The notes under the pieces: generated by a model
Database searches by the model: none
Seen by the model: only the letters and a program-made list of their open reading frames with translations
What the model was told of the DNA's origin: nothing
Program-made: the position numbers and the translations under genes
NCBI RefSeq assembly: GCF_900099775.1
Contig: NZ_FMTM01000012.1
Span: forward strand, 1 to 64,000
DNA from: Rhizobium mongolense subsp. loessense
Lineage (GTDB): Bacteria; Pseudomonadota; Alphaproteobacteria; Rhizobiales; Rhizobiaceae
Direction: 5' to 3'
DNA length: 64,000 nt
Shown here: positions 37,275 through 44,377 of the stretch, piece after piece
Layout of the letters: each line of letters begins with the position of its first letter
Position numbering within the stretch: the first letter of the stretch is position 1

Positions 37275-37677
37275 GCCTCCCCTCCCCTGCCGTGGACAGC
37301 ATCCGCACTGGGACAGAGACGACTGGAGCTACACCTGCATCGGCACGGTGCTCGCCAATCGACGCGCCGGTTGCGCCGAAAAGAGCGACGATCTGTGTGG
37401 CGCCGAGAAGTACGCCTCCGACCAGGGCGACGTAGCAAAGGCGACGGGCAAAATCGTTGAGTTCGCCGCCGAAGATCAGCATGGCGCCGGCGATCGCTAC
37501 CGCGGCAAGCGCTATGAACCCGGCGACGGGTCCCGTGATCGATTGCTGGATCTGCTGCAGCGGCGACTCCCATGGAAGGCCGCCACCTCCTGAAGAAGCC
37601 AATGCGGGCTTTGAAAGGCTGAAGGAGACGGCAGCAAAAATAAGCGCTGCGAGAATGGGATAGGTCTTACGCGACAT
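37267..37677 (-). CDS. trbC: TrbC, conjugal pilin (VirB2-like)
   Basis: 136 aa from ATG 37677. Signal peptide MSRKTYPILAALIFAAVSFS... cleaved near ALASSG, then two hydrophobic pilin helices (VAGFIALAAVAIAGAMLIF and RLCYVALVGGVLLGATQIV). Precursor of the conjugative pilus subunit. Start overlaps the end of trbB. Confidence 0.94.
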   Translation of the reverse strand: MSRKTYPILAALIFAAVSFSLSKPALASSGGGGLPWESPLQQIQQSITGPVAGFIALAAVAIAGAMLIFGGELNDFARRLCYVALVGGVLLGATQIVALFGATGASIGEHRADAGVAPVVSVPVRMLSTAGEGRHG

Positions 37678-38638
37678 GGCTGTCCTCGTCGATCTGGGCA
37701 TAGTGTTCGGTCTGGTAGTGGTTGTTGCTATACCCCTCGATGTGGATCACCTCGCGCACCCGCCTCCCCTTTCCCGTCCGCTCGATCGAGACGACGAGAT
37801 CGACCGCCTCGCCGATCACCTCCTGCATTGGTTGCTGGCTGGCTTCGGCAGTCAGTTGCTCAAGCCGGCGCAGCGCCGACAGCGCGGTGTTGGAATGGAT
37901 CGTTGTGACCCCGCCGGGATGACCAGTGTTCCAGGCCTTCAGGAGGGTTAGCGCTGCGCCGTCGCGGACCTCGCCGACGATGATACGGTCGGGCCGCAGT
38001 CGCATGGTGCTTTTGAGCAGTCGTGCCATATCAATCGTATCGCTGGTGTGCAGGCACACAGCGTTTTCGGCCGCACACTGGATCTCGGCGGTATCCTCGA
38101 GGATCACCATGCGATCATCTGGCGCCGCCGAGACGATTTCGGCGATAATTGCGTTGGCGAGCGTGGTCTTGCCGGAGCCGGTGCCCCCGGAAATGACGAT
38201 ATTCATACGGGCATCGATCGCGCTGCGAATAGCTGATGCCTGCGCCTCCGTCATCACCTTCGAGGTCACGTAATCGTCGAGTGGGATCAGACGAGAGGCG
38301 CGGCAACGGATCGTGAAAGCCGGACCCGAGACGACTGGCGGAAGCAGACCCTCGAAACGATGGCCACCGATCGGTAGTTCGCCGGAGATGATTGGACGCT
38401 CGTCATCGGCCTCAGACTGCAACGCGTGGGCCACACTGCCAATGACGACTTCCGCAGCGGCTGGTGCCATCACTCCAGCTTCAGCGACACCGTGACCGAG
38501 CCGTTCGATGAACAGCCGACCGTCAGGGTTGAGCATGATCTCGACCACCGATGCGTCTTCGAGAGCGACGCACAGCTGATCGCCAAGCGCATCCTGAAGC
38601 TTGCGGACAAGTCTTGGGTGGGAGCGAAGCTGGGTCAC
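37667..38638 (-). CDS. trbB: TrbB, conjugal transfer ATPase (VirB11-like)
   Basis: 323 aa hexameric traffic ATPase: Walker A GGTGSGKTTLANA about residue 150, Walker B RIIVGEVRDGAAL, His box TGHPGGVTTIHSN. I use GTG 38638 (VTQLRSHPRLVRKLQ) because it overlaps the traI stop (GTGA) and has AGGAG upstream; the frame is open to 38875 but that reads through the traI coding region. First trb gene behind traI. Confidence 0.95.
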   Translation of the reverse strand: MTQLRSHPRLVRKLQDALGDQLCVALEDASVVEIMLNPDGRLFIERLGHGVAEAGVMAPAAAEVVIGSVAHALQSEADDERPIISGELPIGGHRFEGLLPPVVSGPAFTIRCRASRLIPLDDYVTSKVMTEAQASAIRSAIDARMNIVISGGTGSGKTTLANAIIAEIVSAAPDDRMVILEDTAEIQCAAENAVCLHTSDTIDMARLLKSTMRLRPDRIIVGEVRDGAALTLLKAWNTGHPGGVTTIHSNTALSALRRLEQLTAEASQQPMQEVIGEAVDLVVSIERTGKGRRVREVIHIEGYSNNHYQTEHYAQIDEDSHVA

Positions 38639-39273
38639 GCGGCGCTCCTCTCGGACTGACCAACAGCTTGGGAGAGATCGGAGAGATAGTTCGGCGGGCG
38701 AACCTGCTCGAAGCTTTCCTGGTTCGCTGCGAGTGCGCCGGCAATGGCAACGGTATTGCCAATTTCGACGGGTTGACCTAGCCGCGTCATCGGCCAGCCC
38801 GCCCGGTTCAAGATGCGCTCGAAGCGAAGATCGGTGGCCGTAACAATCTCGTCGTAGCCATTCGCCATTGACCATTCGATAATACCGGCGAACATCGTCA
38901 GCGTTGCGAGGTGGAGCTGGCCCCCTCCCCTGTCGGCGGGCAAGGTCGTATCGACACAGAAGCGGGAACTCTCGACCATCGCGCTGGTCGCATTGAGCGA
39001 ACCGTCGGCCAGCAACTGTGGAAATGTCAGCTCAAGCATGGTTGGGCCAACCGCGGGAAGAAGGCGTGCGCATCCGACAACCTTGTTGCCGCCGGAGACG
39101 GCGAGCATGTAGGTGGGGTTCAGATCGTCGTACTGATCTCGCTCCCCACCATCGGCGACGGTTACGTCCCATTCAAGCCGCGCGCCAAATACGTCGGCGC
39201 GCAGCCGGAACATCTGTTTCAGAAGATTTTGATACTCGACATATCGGTCGGGCGAGACGGTGAGAATCTGCAT
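38635..39273 (-). CDS. traI: TraI, acyl-homoserine-lactone synthase (LuxI family)
   Basis: 212 aa. Conserved LuxI residues are visible: Arg25 and Phe29 in RLRADVFGARL, Trp35, the Asp residues in DGGERDQYDDLNPTYML, and Arg in SSRFCVDTT. Makes the acyl-HSL signal (3-oxo-octanoyl-HSL in Ti plasmids; chain length here unknown) that activates TraR. First gene of the traI-trb operon, transcribed away from repABC with two tra-box-like palindromes between. No traR or traM is in the window. Confidence 0.95.
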   Translation of the reverse strand: MQILTVSPDRYVEYQNLLKQMFRLRADVFGARLEWDVTVADGGERDQYDDLNPTYMLAVSGGNKVVGCARLLPAVGPTMLELTFPQLLADGSLNATSAMVESSRFCVDTTLPADRGGGQLHLATLTMFAGIIEWSMANGYDEIVTATDLRFERILNRAGWPMTRLGQPVEIGNTVAIAGALAANQESFEQVRPPNYLSDLSQAVGQSERSAA

Positions 39274-39334
39274 TCCTTATCTCCGCGTGAACTTCGTCAG
39301 GCGGGATGAAGATCACCTCAAATCACGATTGGCC

Positions 39335-39352
39335 ATCTGCAGATCTGCAGCG
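39335..39352. promoter_or_regulatory. tra box upstream of traI
   Basis: Contains the perfect 14-bp palindrome CTGCAGATCTGCAG (39337-39350), with the TGCAGATCTGCA core of TraR-binding tra boxes (Ti consensus ATGTGCAGATCTGCACAT). It lies 62 bases upstream of the traI start. TraR-AHL would bind here to activate traI-trb. Confidence 0.85.
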
Positions 39353-39423
39353 GGTGATTCTGGTGAGTCGGACAGCTGTGGTAGAAATGGAGCCAACGTG
39401 GGGTGTGCAAAAAGGGCCGGATT

Positions 39424-39441
39424 TTCTGCAGATCTGCAGTT
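39424..39441. promoter_or_regulatory. second tra box between traI and repA
   Basis: Same 14-bp palindrome CTGCAGATCTGCAG at 39426-39439, 89 bases from the first. In Ti plasmids tra boxes in this region couple quorum sensing both to conjugation and to repABC transcription, raising copy number; the same logic is likely here. Confidence 0.85.
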
Positions 39442-39519
39442 TCCCTCCTAGATTAATTCTGCCTAACTGTCAGTAACACCTCGCAGATTCGGCGGAGGCG
39501 CGCCGATCGGGGTAATGTC

Positions 39520-39538
39520 GTTAACTCCTTGTTAACTC
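39520..39538. repeat. tandem GTTAACTC direct repeat in repA leader
   Basis: GTTAACTC at 39520-39527 and 39531-39538, 11 bases apart (about one helical turn), in the repA upstream region. Each contains GTTAAC, itself palindromic. Could be a promoter element or a binding site for a replication regulator. Confidence 0.5.
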
Positions 39539-39573
39539 TATTTTCCTTGCCACGGTTTGAGAATCGGGCGATT

Positions 39574-39612
39574 GTCACGATAATCGGATCAAATCCTGAA
39601 AATTATCGTGAC
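39574..39612. promoter_or_regulatory. large inverted repeat before repA (candidate RepA operator)
   Basis: GTCACGATAAT (39574-39584) and ATTATCGTGAC (39602-39612) are perfect 11-bp inverted arms with a 17-base spacer, ending 17 bases before the repA ATG. RepA proteins of repABC plasmids autorepress their operon by binding a long dyad at this position, so this is very probably the operator. Confidence 0.7.
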
Positions 39613-39629
39613 TGAAGGCAAATAGCTAA

Positions 39630-40817
39630 ATGAACGTGAAAATGGCCGCTTTGGAGAAAGTGACGAGTTTCGCGGATACTATTCTCGCACAAGGCGGGGA
39701 TATTTCCTCGAAGCTCGACATGCTGAGGCAGGAGAAATTCCCGCCGAACGCGCAAAAGACCCTTCGCCAATTTTCGCTGGCGGAAGTCGCCGATTTTGTG
39801 GGCGTCTCGCAGAGTTACTTGAAGAAGCTCCACCTCCAGGGAAAAGGCGTGGAGCCGACTACCACTTCGACCGGTCGCCGATACTATACGGCTGCCCAGG
39901 TCAACGAGCTTCGCCAACTTCTAGATCGCGTTCCACATCGTCAGGCTCATGAAAAGCTTCAGGTCATCGCGGTCGTCAACTTCAAGGGCGGCTCGGGAAA
40001 GACCACTACGTCAGCTCACCTGGCACAGTTTCTGGCGCTTAAAGGCTACCGCGTGCTTGCGGTTGATCTCGATCCCCAAGCCTCCCTGACGGCGCTTTAT
40101 GGCATCCAACCGGAGCTGGACGAGAAGAAGTCCTTCTACGAGGCATTGCGTTACGACGATCAGCGCAAGTCGATCAAAGAGGTCATTCAGCCCACGAACT
40201 TTCCTAACCTGGATGTCGTCCCAGCCAACCTCGAACTGCAAGAATACGAGTATGACACTCCGATCGCGATGCAGCGCAAGGATTCGACCGCTGGCAAGCT
40301 CTTCTACACCCGAATCGGCGATGCTTTGACCGAAGTCGATGATCAGTATGACGTCGTCGTGGTCGACTGCCCTCCCCAACTCGGGTACCTCACACTGACA
40401 GCACTGACTGCTGCGACATCTGTCCTCATTACCGTGCATCCCCAGATGCTCGACATCATGTCGATGTCCCAGTTTCTGTTGATGCTTGGCGAGATCCTCA
40501 AAAGTGTCGAGAGCGTGGGCGTCGACGTGTCGCTAGACTGGTTCCGCTATCTCGTCACACGCTACGAGCCGACCGACATCCCGCAACAGCAGATGGTCGG
40601 CTTCATGCAGTCGATGTTCGCGCAGCAGATGATGAAAAATCACATGGTGAAGTCGACTGCGGTATCCGATGCAGGACTGACGAAGCAAAGCTTGTATGAG
40701 GTTGAGCGCGCACAGTTCACAGCGTCCACATATGACCGTGCACGTGAATCGATGGATTCCGTGAACAACGAAGTCATCGAGCTCCTGCAGATGGCATGGG
40801 GGCGGCGCCATGCATAG
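39630..40817 (+). CDS. repA: RepA, plasmid partition ATPase and autorepressor (ParA family)
   Basis: 395 aa. N-terminal helix-turn-helix (SLAEVADFVGVSQSYLKKLHL), deviant Walker A NFKGGSGKTTTSAHLAQ, Walker A' DLDPQASLTALYG and Walker B VVVDCPPQLGYLTL. Drives plasmid segregation with RepB and represses the operon. Start ATG 39630 (MNVKMAALEKV); a second ATG at 39642 is in frame. Confidence 0.96.
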   Translation: MNVKMAALEKVTSFADTILAQGGDISSKLDMLRQEKFPPNAQKTLRQFSLAEVADFVGVSQSYLKKLHLQGKGVEPTTTSTGRRYYTAAQVNELRQLLDRVPHRQAHEKLQVIAVVNFKGGSGKTTTSAHLAQFLALKGYRVLAVDLDPQASLTALYGIQPELDEKKSFYEALRYDDQRKSIKEVIQPTNFPNLDVVPANLELQEYEYDTPIAMQRKDSTAGKLFYTRIGDALTEVDDQYDVVVVDCPPQLGYLTLTALTAATSVLITVHPQMLDIMSMSQFLLMLGEILKSVESVGVDVSLDWFRYLVTRYEPTDIPQQQMVGFMQSMFAQQMMKNHMVKSTAVSDAGLTKQSLYEVERAQFTASTYDRARESMDSVNNEVIELLQMAWGRRHA

Positions 40818-40818
40818 C

Positions 40819-40836
40819 AAATTGTCAGCGGTACAA
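40819..40836. promoter_or_regulatory. candidate parS/RepB-binding site between repA and repB
   Basis: AAATTGTCAGCGGTACA (40819-40835) occurs again, base for base, at 43309-43325 just downstream of repC. The core is an imperfect dyad (TTGT-N7-ACAA) with GC at its centre. RepB sites of repABC plasmids lie in the repA-repB gap or after repC, exactly the two places used here. No experiment supports it yet. Confidence 0.65.
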
Positions 40837-40891
40837 ACCTCTGGTTTTGGAAGCGGAAACAGCAGTTTGATCAAATTTGAGGCGCTATCCA

Positions 40892-41878
40892 ATGGCACGT
40901 AAAGATGTTTTCGCAAACATAACGTCGTCGGCGAATTCGGGCACCGAGCGGCGGGCAACGCCCGGCTATGCGACGCACGGGGCTTCCCGTTCGATGATTA
41001 GCTCGTTGAGTGAGCTACGTGAAAAAGTCGCGCAGGCCGAACAGCAGATTTCTGGCGAGGCGATCATCGACCTTGATCCTGAGCTTCTGGACTCGTCATT
41101 CGTCGCCGATCGGATTGGAGCAGACGATCTTGCTTACGGCGAGCTTCTTGAGGGTATCCGCGAGCGGGGACAGGACACACCGATAATGGTGCGCCCTCAC
41201 CCAACAGCCGACGGTCGGTATCAGATTGTCTTTGGGCATCGCCGGGCGCGCGCAGCAAAGGAACTCGGCCGCCCAGTCCGCGCTGTTGTAAAACCGATGT
41301 CCGACGCTGATCATATCATTGCTCAGGGACAGGAAAACTCAGCCCGTGAGAACCTTTCTTTCATAGAGCGTGCGATGTTCGCACAAAAGCTACTCGAGCT
41401 CTCGCACGAGAAACCGGTAATTCAGGTGGCGCTGTCCGTTGACGCGCCAATGTTGACGCGAATGCTGTCGGTGTCGAGCCGTGTTCCAGCGGATATCGCA
41501 AACGCGATCGGACCAGCAAAGTCTGTTGGTCGAAATCGGTGGACCGAATTTGCCCAGTTGATCGAGAGGCCTTCATCGCTCGAACTTGCGCGAACGTTCA
41601 TTAGTCATGCGACTTTCTCCTCGCTGGAGTCCGATACGCGATTCGAGCGGCTTTTGGCCGAAATCAAGAATGCCTCAAAGCCTGCAAAGCGCCCCAGCAA
41701 CGCTAGCGAATGGCGTGCCGAGGACTCAAGCGTCCGTGCGGAATTCAAAGGTAGCGGGAAGAGCTACTCGATAGCCCTCAAAGCGAACGACGCCGCCAGG
41801 TTTGGAAGATTCATAACCGAAAACCTTGACCGCCTACATCAAGAGTTTCTGTCATCAACCAAAGCAGAGGGAAAATAG
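40892..41878 (+). CDS. repB: RepB, plasmid partition protein (ParB family)
   Basis: 328 aa from ATG 40892 (MARKDVFANITSSANSG, the typical RepB start). ParB motif region: PIMVRPHPTADGRYQIVFGHRRARAAKEL, then AQGQENSARENLSFIERAMFAQKL, followed by the HTH (KPVIQVALSVDAPMLTRMLSV). Binds the centromere-like sites and partners RepA. Confidence 0.96.
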   Translation: MARKDVFANITSSANSGTERRATPGYATHGASRSMISSLSELREKVAQAEQQISGEAIIDLDPELLDSSFVADRIGADDLAYGELLEGIRERGQDTPIMVRPHPTADGRYQIVFGHRRARAAKELGRPVRAVVKPMSDADHIIAQGQENSARENLSFIERAMFAQKLLELSHEKPVIQVALSVDAPMLTRMLSVSSRVPADIANAIGPAKSVGRNRWTEFAQLIERPSSLELARTFISHATFSSLESDTRFERLLAEIKNASKPAKRPSNASEWRAEDSSVRAEFKGSGKSYSIALKANDAARFGRFITENLDRLHQEFLSSTKAEGK

Positions 41879-41884
41879 CGGCAA

Positions 41885-41922
41885 AAGAAAAAGGCCCCCA
41901 AACGTCGCCGTCGTGGAAGCCT
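41885..41922 (-). terminator. rho-independent terminator of the antisense RNA
   Basis: Minus-strand stem of eight pairs (two G-U) with a 15-base loop, then T-rich. In the plus direction the complementary structure sits just after the repB stop at 41878 and in the repC leader. Confidence 0.7.
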
Positions 41923-42000
41923 TCCTCATGTCTAAGCAGCCTGAGAATCGCATTTCCATGAATCGCAGTCAAGAGTCTTTGGCGCCGGTTTGGTGAGCGG
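41885..42000 (-). ncRNA. antisense counter-transcribed RNA (incompatibility RNA) between repB and repC
   Basis: repABC plasmids encode a small antisense RNA in the repB-repC gap that limits RepC synthesis. On the minus strand the sequence here ends with a rho-independent terminator: AGGCTTCC (complement of 41915-41922) can pair with GGGGGCCT (complement of 41892-41899), followed by a run of T (complement of 41886-41891 region, TTTTTCTTTT). The 5' end is estimated only. Its position and terminator fit the inc-alpha/RepE RNA. Confidence 0.75.
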
Positions 42001-42032
42001 ATTTCCTTTGCCTTTCGAAAGGTGAGAGGAAA

Positions 42033-43247
42033 ATGCAAACAGGAAATGTAACGACGCCGTTCGGTCGGCGGCCGATGACGCTTGCCTTGGTGAAAGGTCA
42101 ACTCGCAACGGCGAATATCAAGGCAGGGAAGACTGTCGACAAGTGGAAGGTTTATCGTAGCGCCTGCGAGGCGAGAGCGTTGCTCGGCCTGCGAGATCGT
42201 GCGCTTGCCGTCCTTAACGCGCTGCTGAGCTTCTATCCCGAACAGGAACTGAGCGAAGACCGCAATCTTGTAGTTTTTCCATCGAATGCGCAGTTGGCCA
42301 TTCGCTCCAATGGAATTGCAGGAACGACCTTGCGGGAGAATCTGGCACTCTTGGTTGATGCAGGACTGATTCATCGTAACGATAGTCCCAACGGTAAACG
42401 TTACGCCCGTAAAGGCCATGACGGTGAGATTGAAACAGCGTACGGCTTTAGCCTCGCGCCGCTTCTTGCGCGCTCGGAAGAGCTTGCTCTGATGGCTCAC
42501 CAGGTCGCGGAAGATAGCCGCCAGCGCCGAATTATAAAGGAACGCATTACGATCGCGCGGCGCAACGTACGTAAGCTCATCACGGCTGCTGTAGACGAGG
42601 GCGCCCCCGGGAACTGGCAGGCAGTAGAGAGCGCTCTTGTCGCGGCTATCGCACGCGTGAAACTCGCCAAAACAACCTCGGCCTTGGAAGCTTGCCTGGA
42701 TGAGCTCAACCTTCTCAACGAAGAAGCCGTCAACATGCTGGAAACCCAGCTAAAATCGCAAAAATCCGACACCAATGATAGCGAAATCCGTCATCACATA
42801 CAGAATTCAAATACCAAATTCCATATTGAATCTGAACCTAGCTCTGAAGAGGAGCAGGGCGAACCGGTGGTGGCTAAACCGAAGCACAGTGCCGAGCCGG
42901 TAAAGGCGTTTCCGTTGGGTATGGTTTTGAGGGCATGCCCGCGAATTTCCGACTACGCGGTTGGGGGGGCGATTTCGCATTGGCGCGAGCTGATGGCCGC
43001 GGCGGTGGTCGTCCGCACCATGCTCGGGGTAAGTCCGTCAGCTTATCAGGACGCGTGCGAGATTATGGGGCCGGAGAATGCGGCGGTGGCTATGGCTTGC
43101 GTTCTTGAACGAGCCGGACAAATCACGTCGCCGGGCGGTTATCTGCGAGATCTGACGAGGCGCACGGAGGAAGGCAAGTTTTCGCTTGGTCCGATGTTGA
43201 TGGCCCTGCTTAGGGCGCATGAGCCTCAACGGCGGCAATTGGCGTGA
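42033..43247 (+). CDS. repC: RepC, plasmid replication initiator
   Basis: 404 aa, the standard length. N-terminal PFGRRPMTLALVKGQLATANIKAGKTVDKWKVYRSACEAR and the winged-helix part NAQLAIRSNGIAGTTLRENLALLVDAGLIHRNDSPNGKRYARK are diagnostic. Initiates replication from oriV, which in repABC plasmids lies within repC itself. Translation is limited by the antisense RNA. Confidence 0.97.
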   Translation: MQTGNVTTPFGRRPMTLALVKGQLATANIKAGKTVDKWKVYRSACEARALLGLRDRALAVLNALLSFYPEQELSEDRNLVVFPSNAQLAIRSNGIAGTTLRENLALLVDAGLIHRNDSPNGKRYARKGHDGEIETAYGFSLAPLLARSEELALMAHQVAEDSRQRRIIKERITIARRNVRKLITAAVDEGAPGNWQAVESALVAAIARVKLAKTTSALEACLDELNLLNEEAVNMLETQLKSQKSDTNDSEIRHHIQNSNTKFHIESEPSSEEEQGEPVVAKPKHSAEPVKAFPLGMVLRACPRISDYAVGGAISHWRELMAAAVVVRTMLGVSPSAYQDACEIMGPENAAVAMACVLERAGQITSPGGYLRDLTRRTEEGKFSLGPMLMALLRAHEPQRRQLA

Positions 43248-43308
43248 CACGCTCACTTGGCATAGCGGGCGCCTACGTGGCGAGGATGCTCGATCGACCC
43301 TTGGCGCG

Positions 43309-43325
43309 AAATTGTCAGCGGTACA
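43309..43325. promoter_or_regulatory. second copy of the candidate parS/RepB site, downstream of repC
   Basis: Exact repeat of AAATTGTCAGCGGTACA found at 40819-40835. It is 62 bases after the repC stop, the other usual location of repABC centromeres. Confidence 0.65.
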
Positions 43326-43395
43326 GATGGCGTTTTTTTGCAATAGAAACAGGATGATGAGCTTTGTTTTATTTGCTTTGCTTGTGAGTGAAATC

Positions 43396-44280
43396 TCACT
43401 TAGCGGCCGGTATTTCCTCTCTAATAAATGTCTGTACGAGGCGTCCGATCAAAATCGCATTCCCGAGGTCAGTTGGTATCGTGGGATAAATATCGTCGAC
43501 GGGCCCTGCGGGATCGTGGAGAAATTTTGGGAGGAATGACCCAACCCGCTGTTGGGCGTCGCTCAGCTCTCTGTAGCGTTCAAATTGCTGATTGCCTAAC
43601 GCAGATGATGCTAGCTCTCCGAGCCGTCTATACTCCAGAGCGTCGTCGGGGTTAAACGCTGCCGAAGAGACGTAAAGGGGCATTCTGTGTGCTGCAGGAT
43701 TTCGGCGCTCCTTCACTTCCTTCTCCCAGCCAGCGAAAGAGAGTATTTCCCTGATTATAGAAGACAGAGCTGGGTCTTTTGCTAGTGTGGGTTTGAACAG
43801 ACCGATTTCCATTTTGTTGGCGGCAAGCGTTTTCTGGCTCCCAAACTGATGCGTGAGTGTCCACGCATAGTTGTCCATTAAGCCTAGTAGATCGATGTAG
43901 ATCGAATTGAGATAGCGCGAAACATCGTCGGATTGCTCAAACACCAGCGGCACGCTACGGTTCGGTGGCACCAAGGCTTGGAAGTGCCGAAATGACGTTG
44001 AAATCATCCGCAACCTCCGCAAAACGCCATAGCGAAGATGAGATTCAGCCTCGGGTGATAACGGGAAAGACGTCAACAGTGCCGCATCGGTTATTACCTC
44101 GTTGAGCGCATTGTTGATGCCATACACGTGGCTTTGTTGAGCTTCCTTGAGGAAGAAGTCGTTATTCTCCTCATTAACTTCACTTAAAAAGGGCGCTGCG
44201 TACTGCTGGTAATAAGATTTATAATCGACATCGGCAAAGCCGTGAGTGTTGAACGGCATTCTGCTTAATCTCCTATCCAT
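43396..44280 (-). CDS. uncharacterised protein with HEPN-like RX4H motif
   Basis: 294 aa, mostly alpha-helical, no signal peptide or membrane segment. About residues 194-200 read RRNPAAHRMPLYV; the R-N-x-x-x-H pattern inside a helical protein resembles the RX4-6H ribonuclease motif of HEPN domains (and the Cthe_2314-type HEPN variants whose descriptions include an 'R..PAAHR' helix). The gene is divergent from the nuclease-like gene at 44378 with about 97 bases between, and the pair stands at the edge of a defence-rich region. A role as an abortive-infection RNase is inference; I do not recognise a named family. Confidence 0.6.
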   Translation of the reverse strand: MDRRLSRMPFNTHGFADVDYKSYYQQYAAPFLSEVNEENNDFFLKEAQQSHVYGINNALNEVITDAALLTSFPLSPEAESHLRYGVLRRLRMISTSFRHFQALVPPNRSVPLVFEQSDDVSRYLNSIYIDLLGLMDNYAWTLTHQFGSQKTLAANKMEIGLFKPTLAKDPALSSIIREILSFAGWEKEVKERRNPAAHRMPLYVSSAAFNPDDALEYRRLGELASSALGNQQFERYRELSDAQQRVGSFLPKFLHDPAGPVDDIYPTIPTDLGNAILIGRLVQTFIREEIPAAK

Positions 44281-44377
44281 CGCTGGGGTTGGAAACCTAG
44301 CGCTCAGCCAACTTAGAAACGCACCGCGTCAAAGTTGTCTTTCGCGATCGGTATAGGCATATGCCTCCTCGATAAGT

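Noticed and set aside
28953..43247. Origin of transfer (oriT) or relaxase gene
   Set aside because: Looked for traA/relaxase or an oriT near trb and rep; none present in the window.
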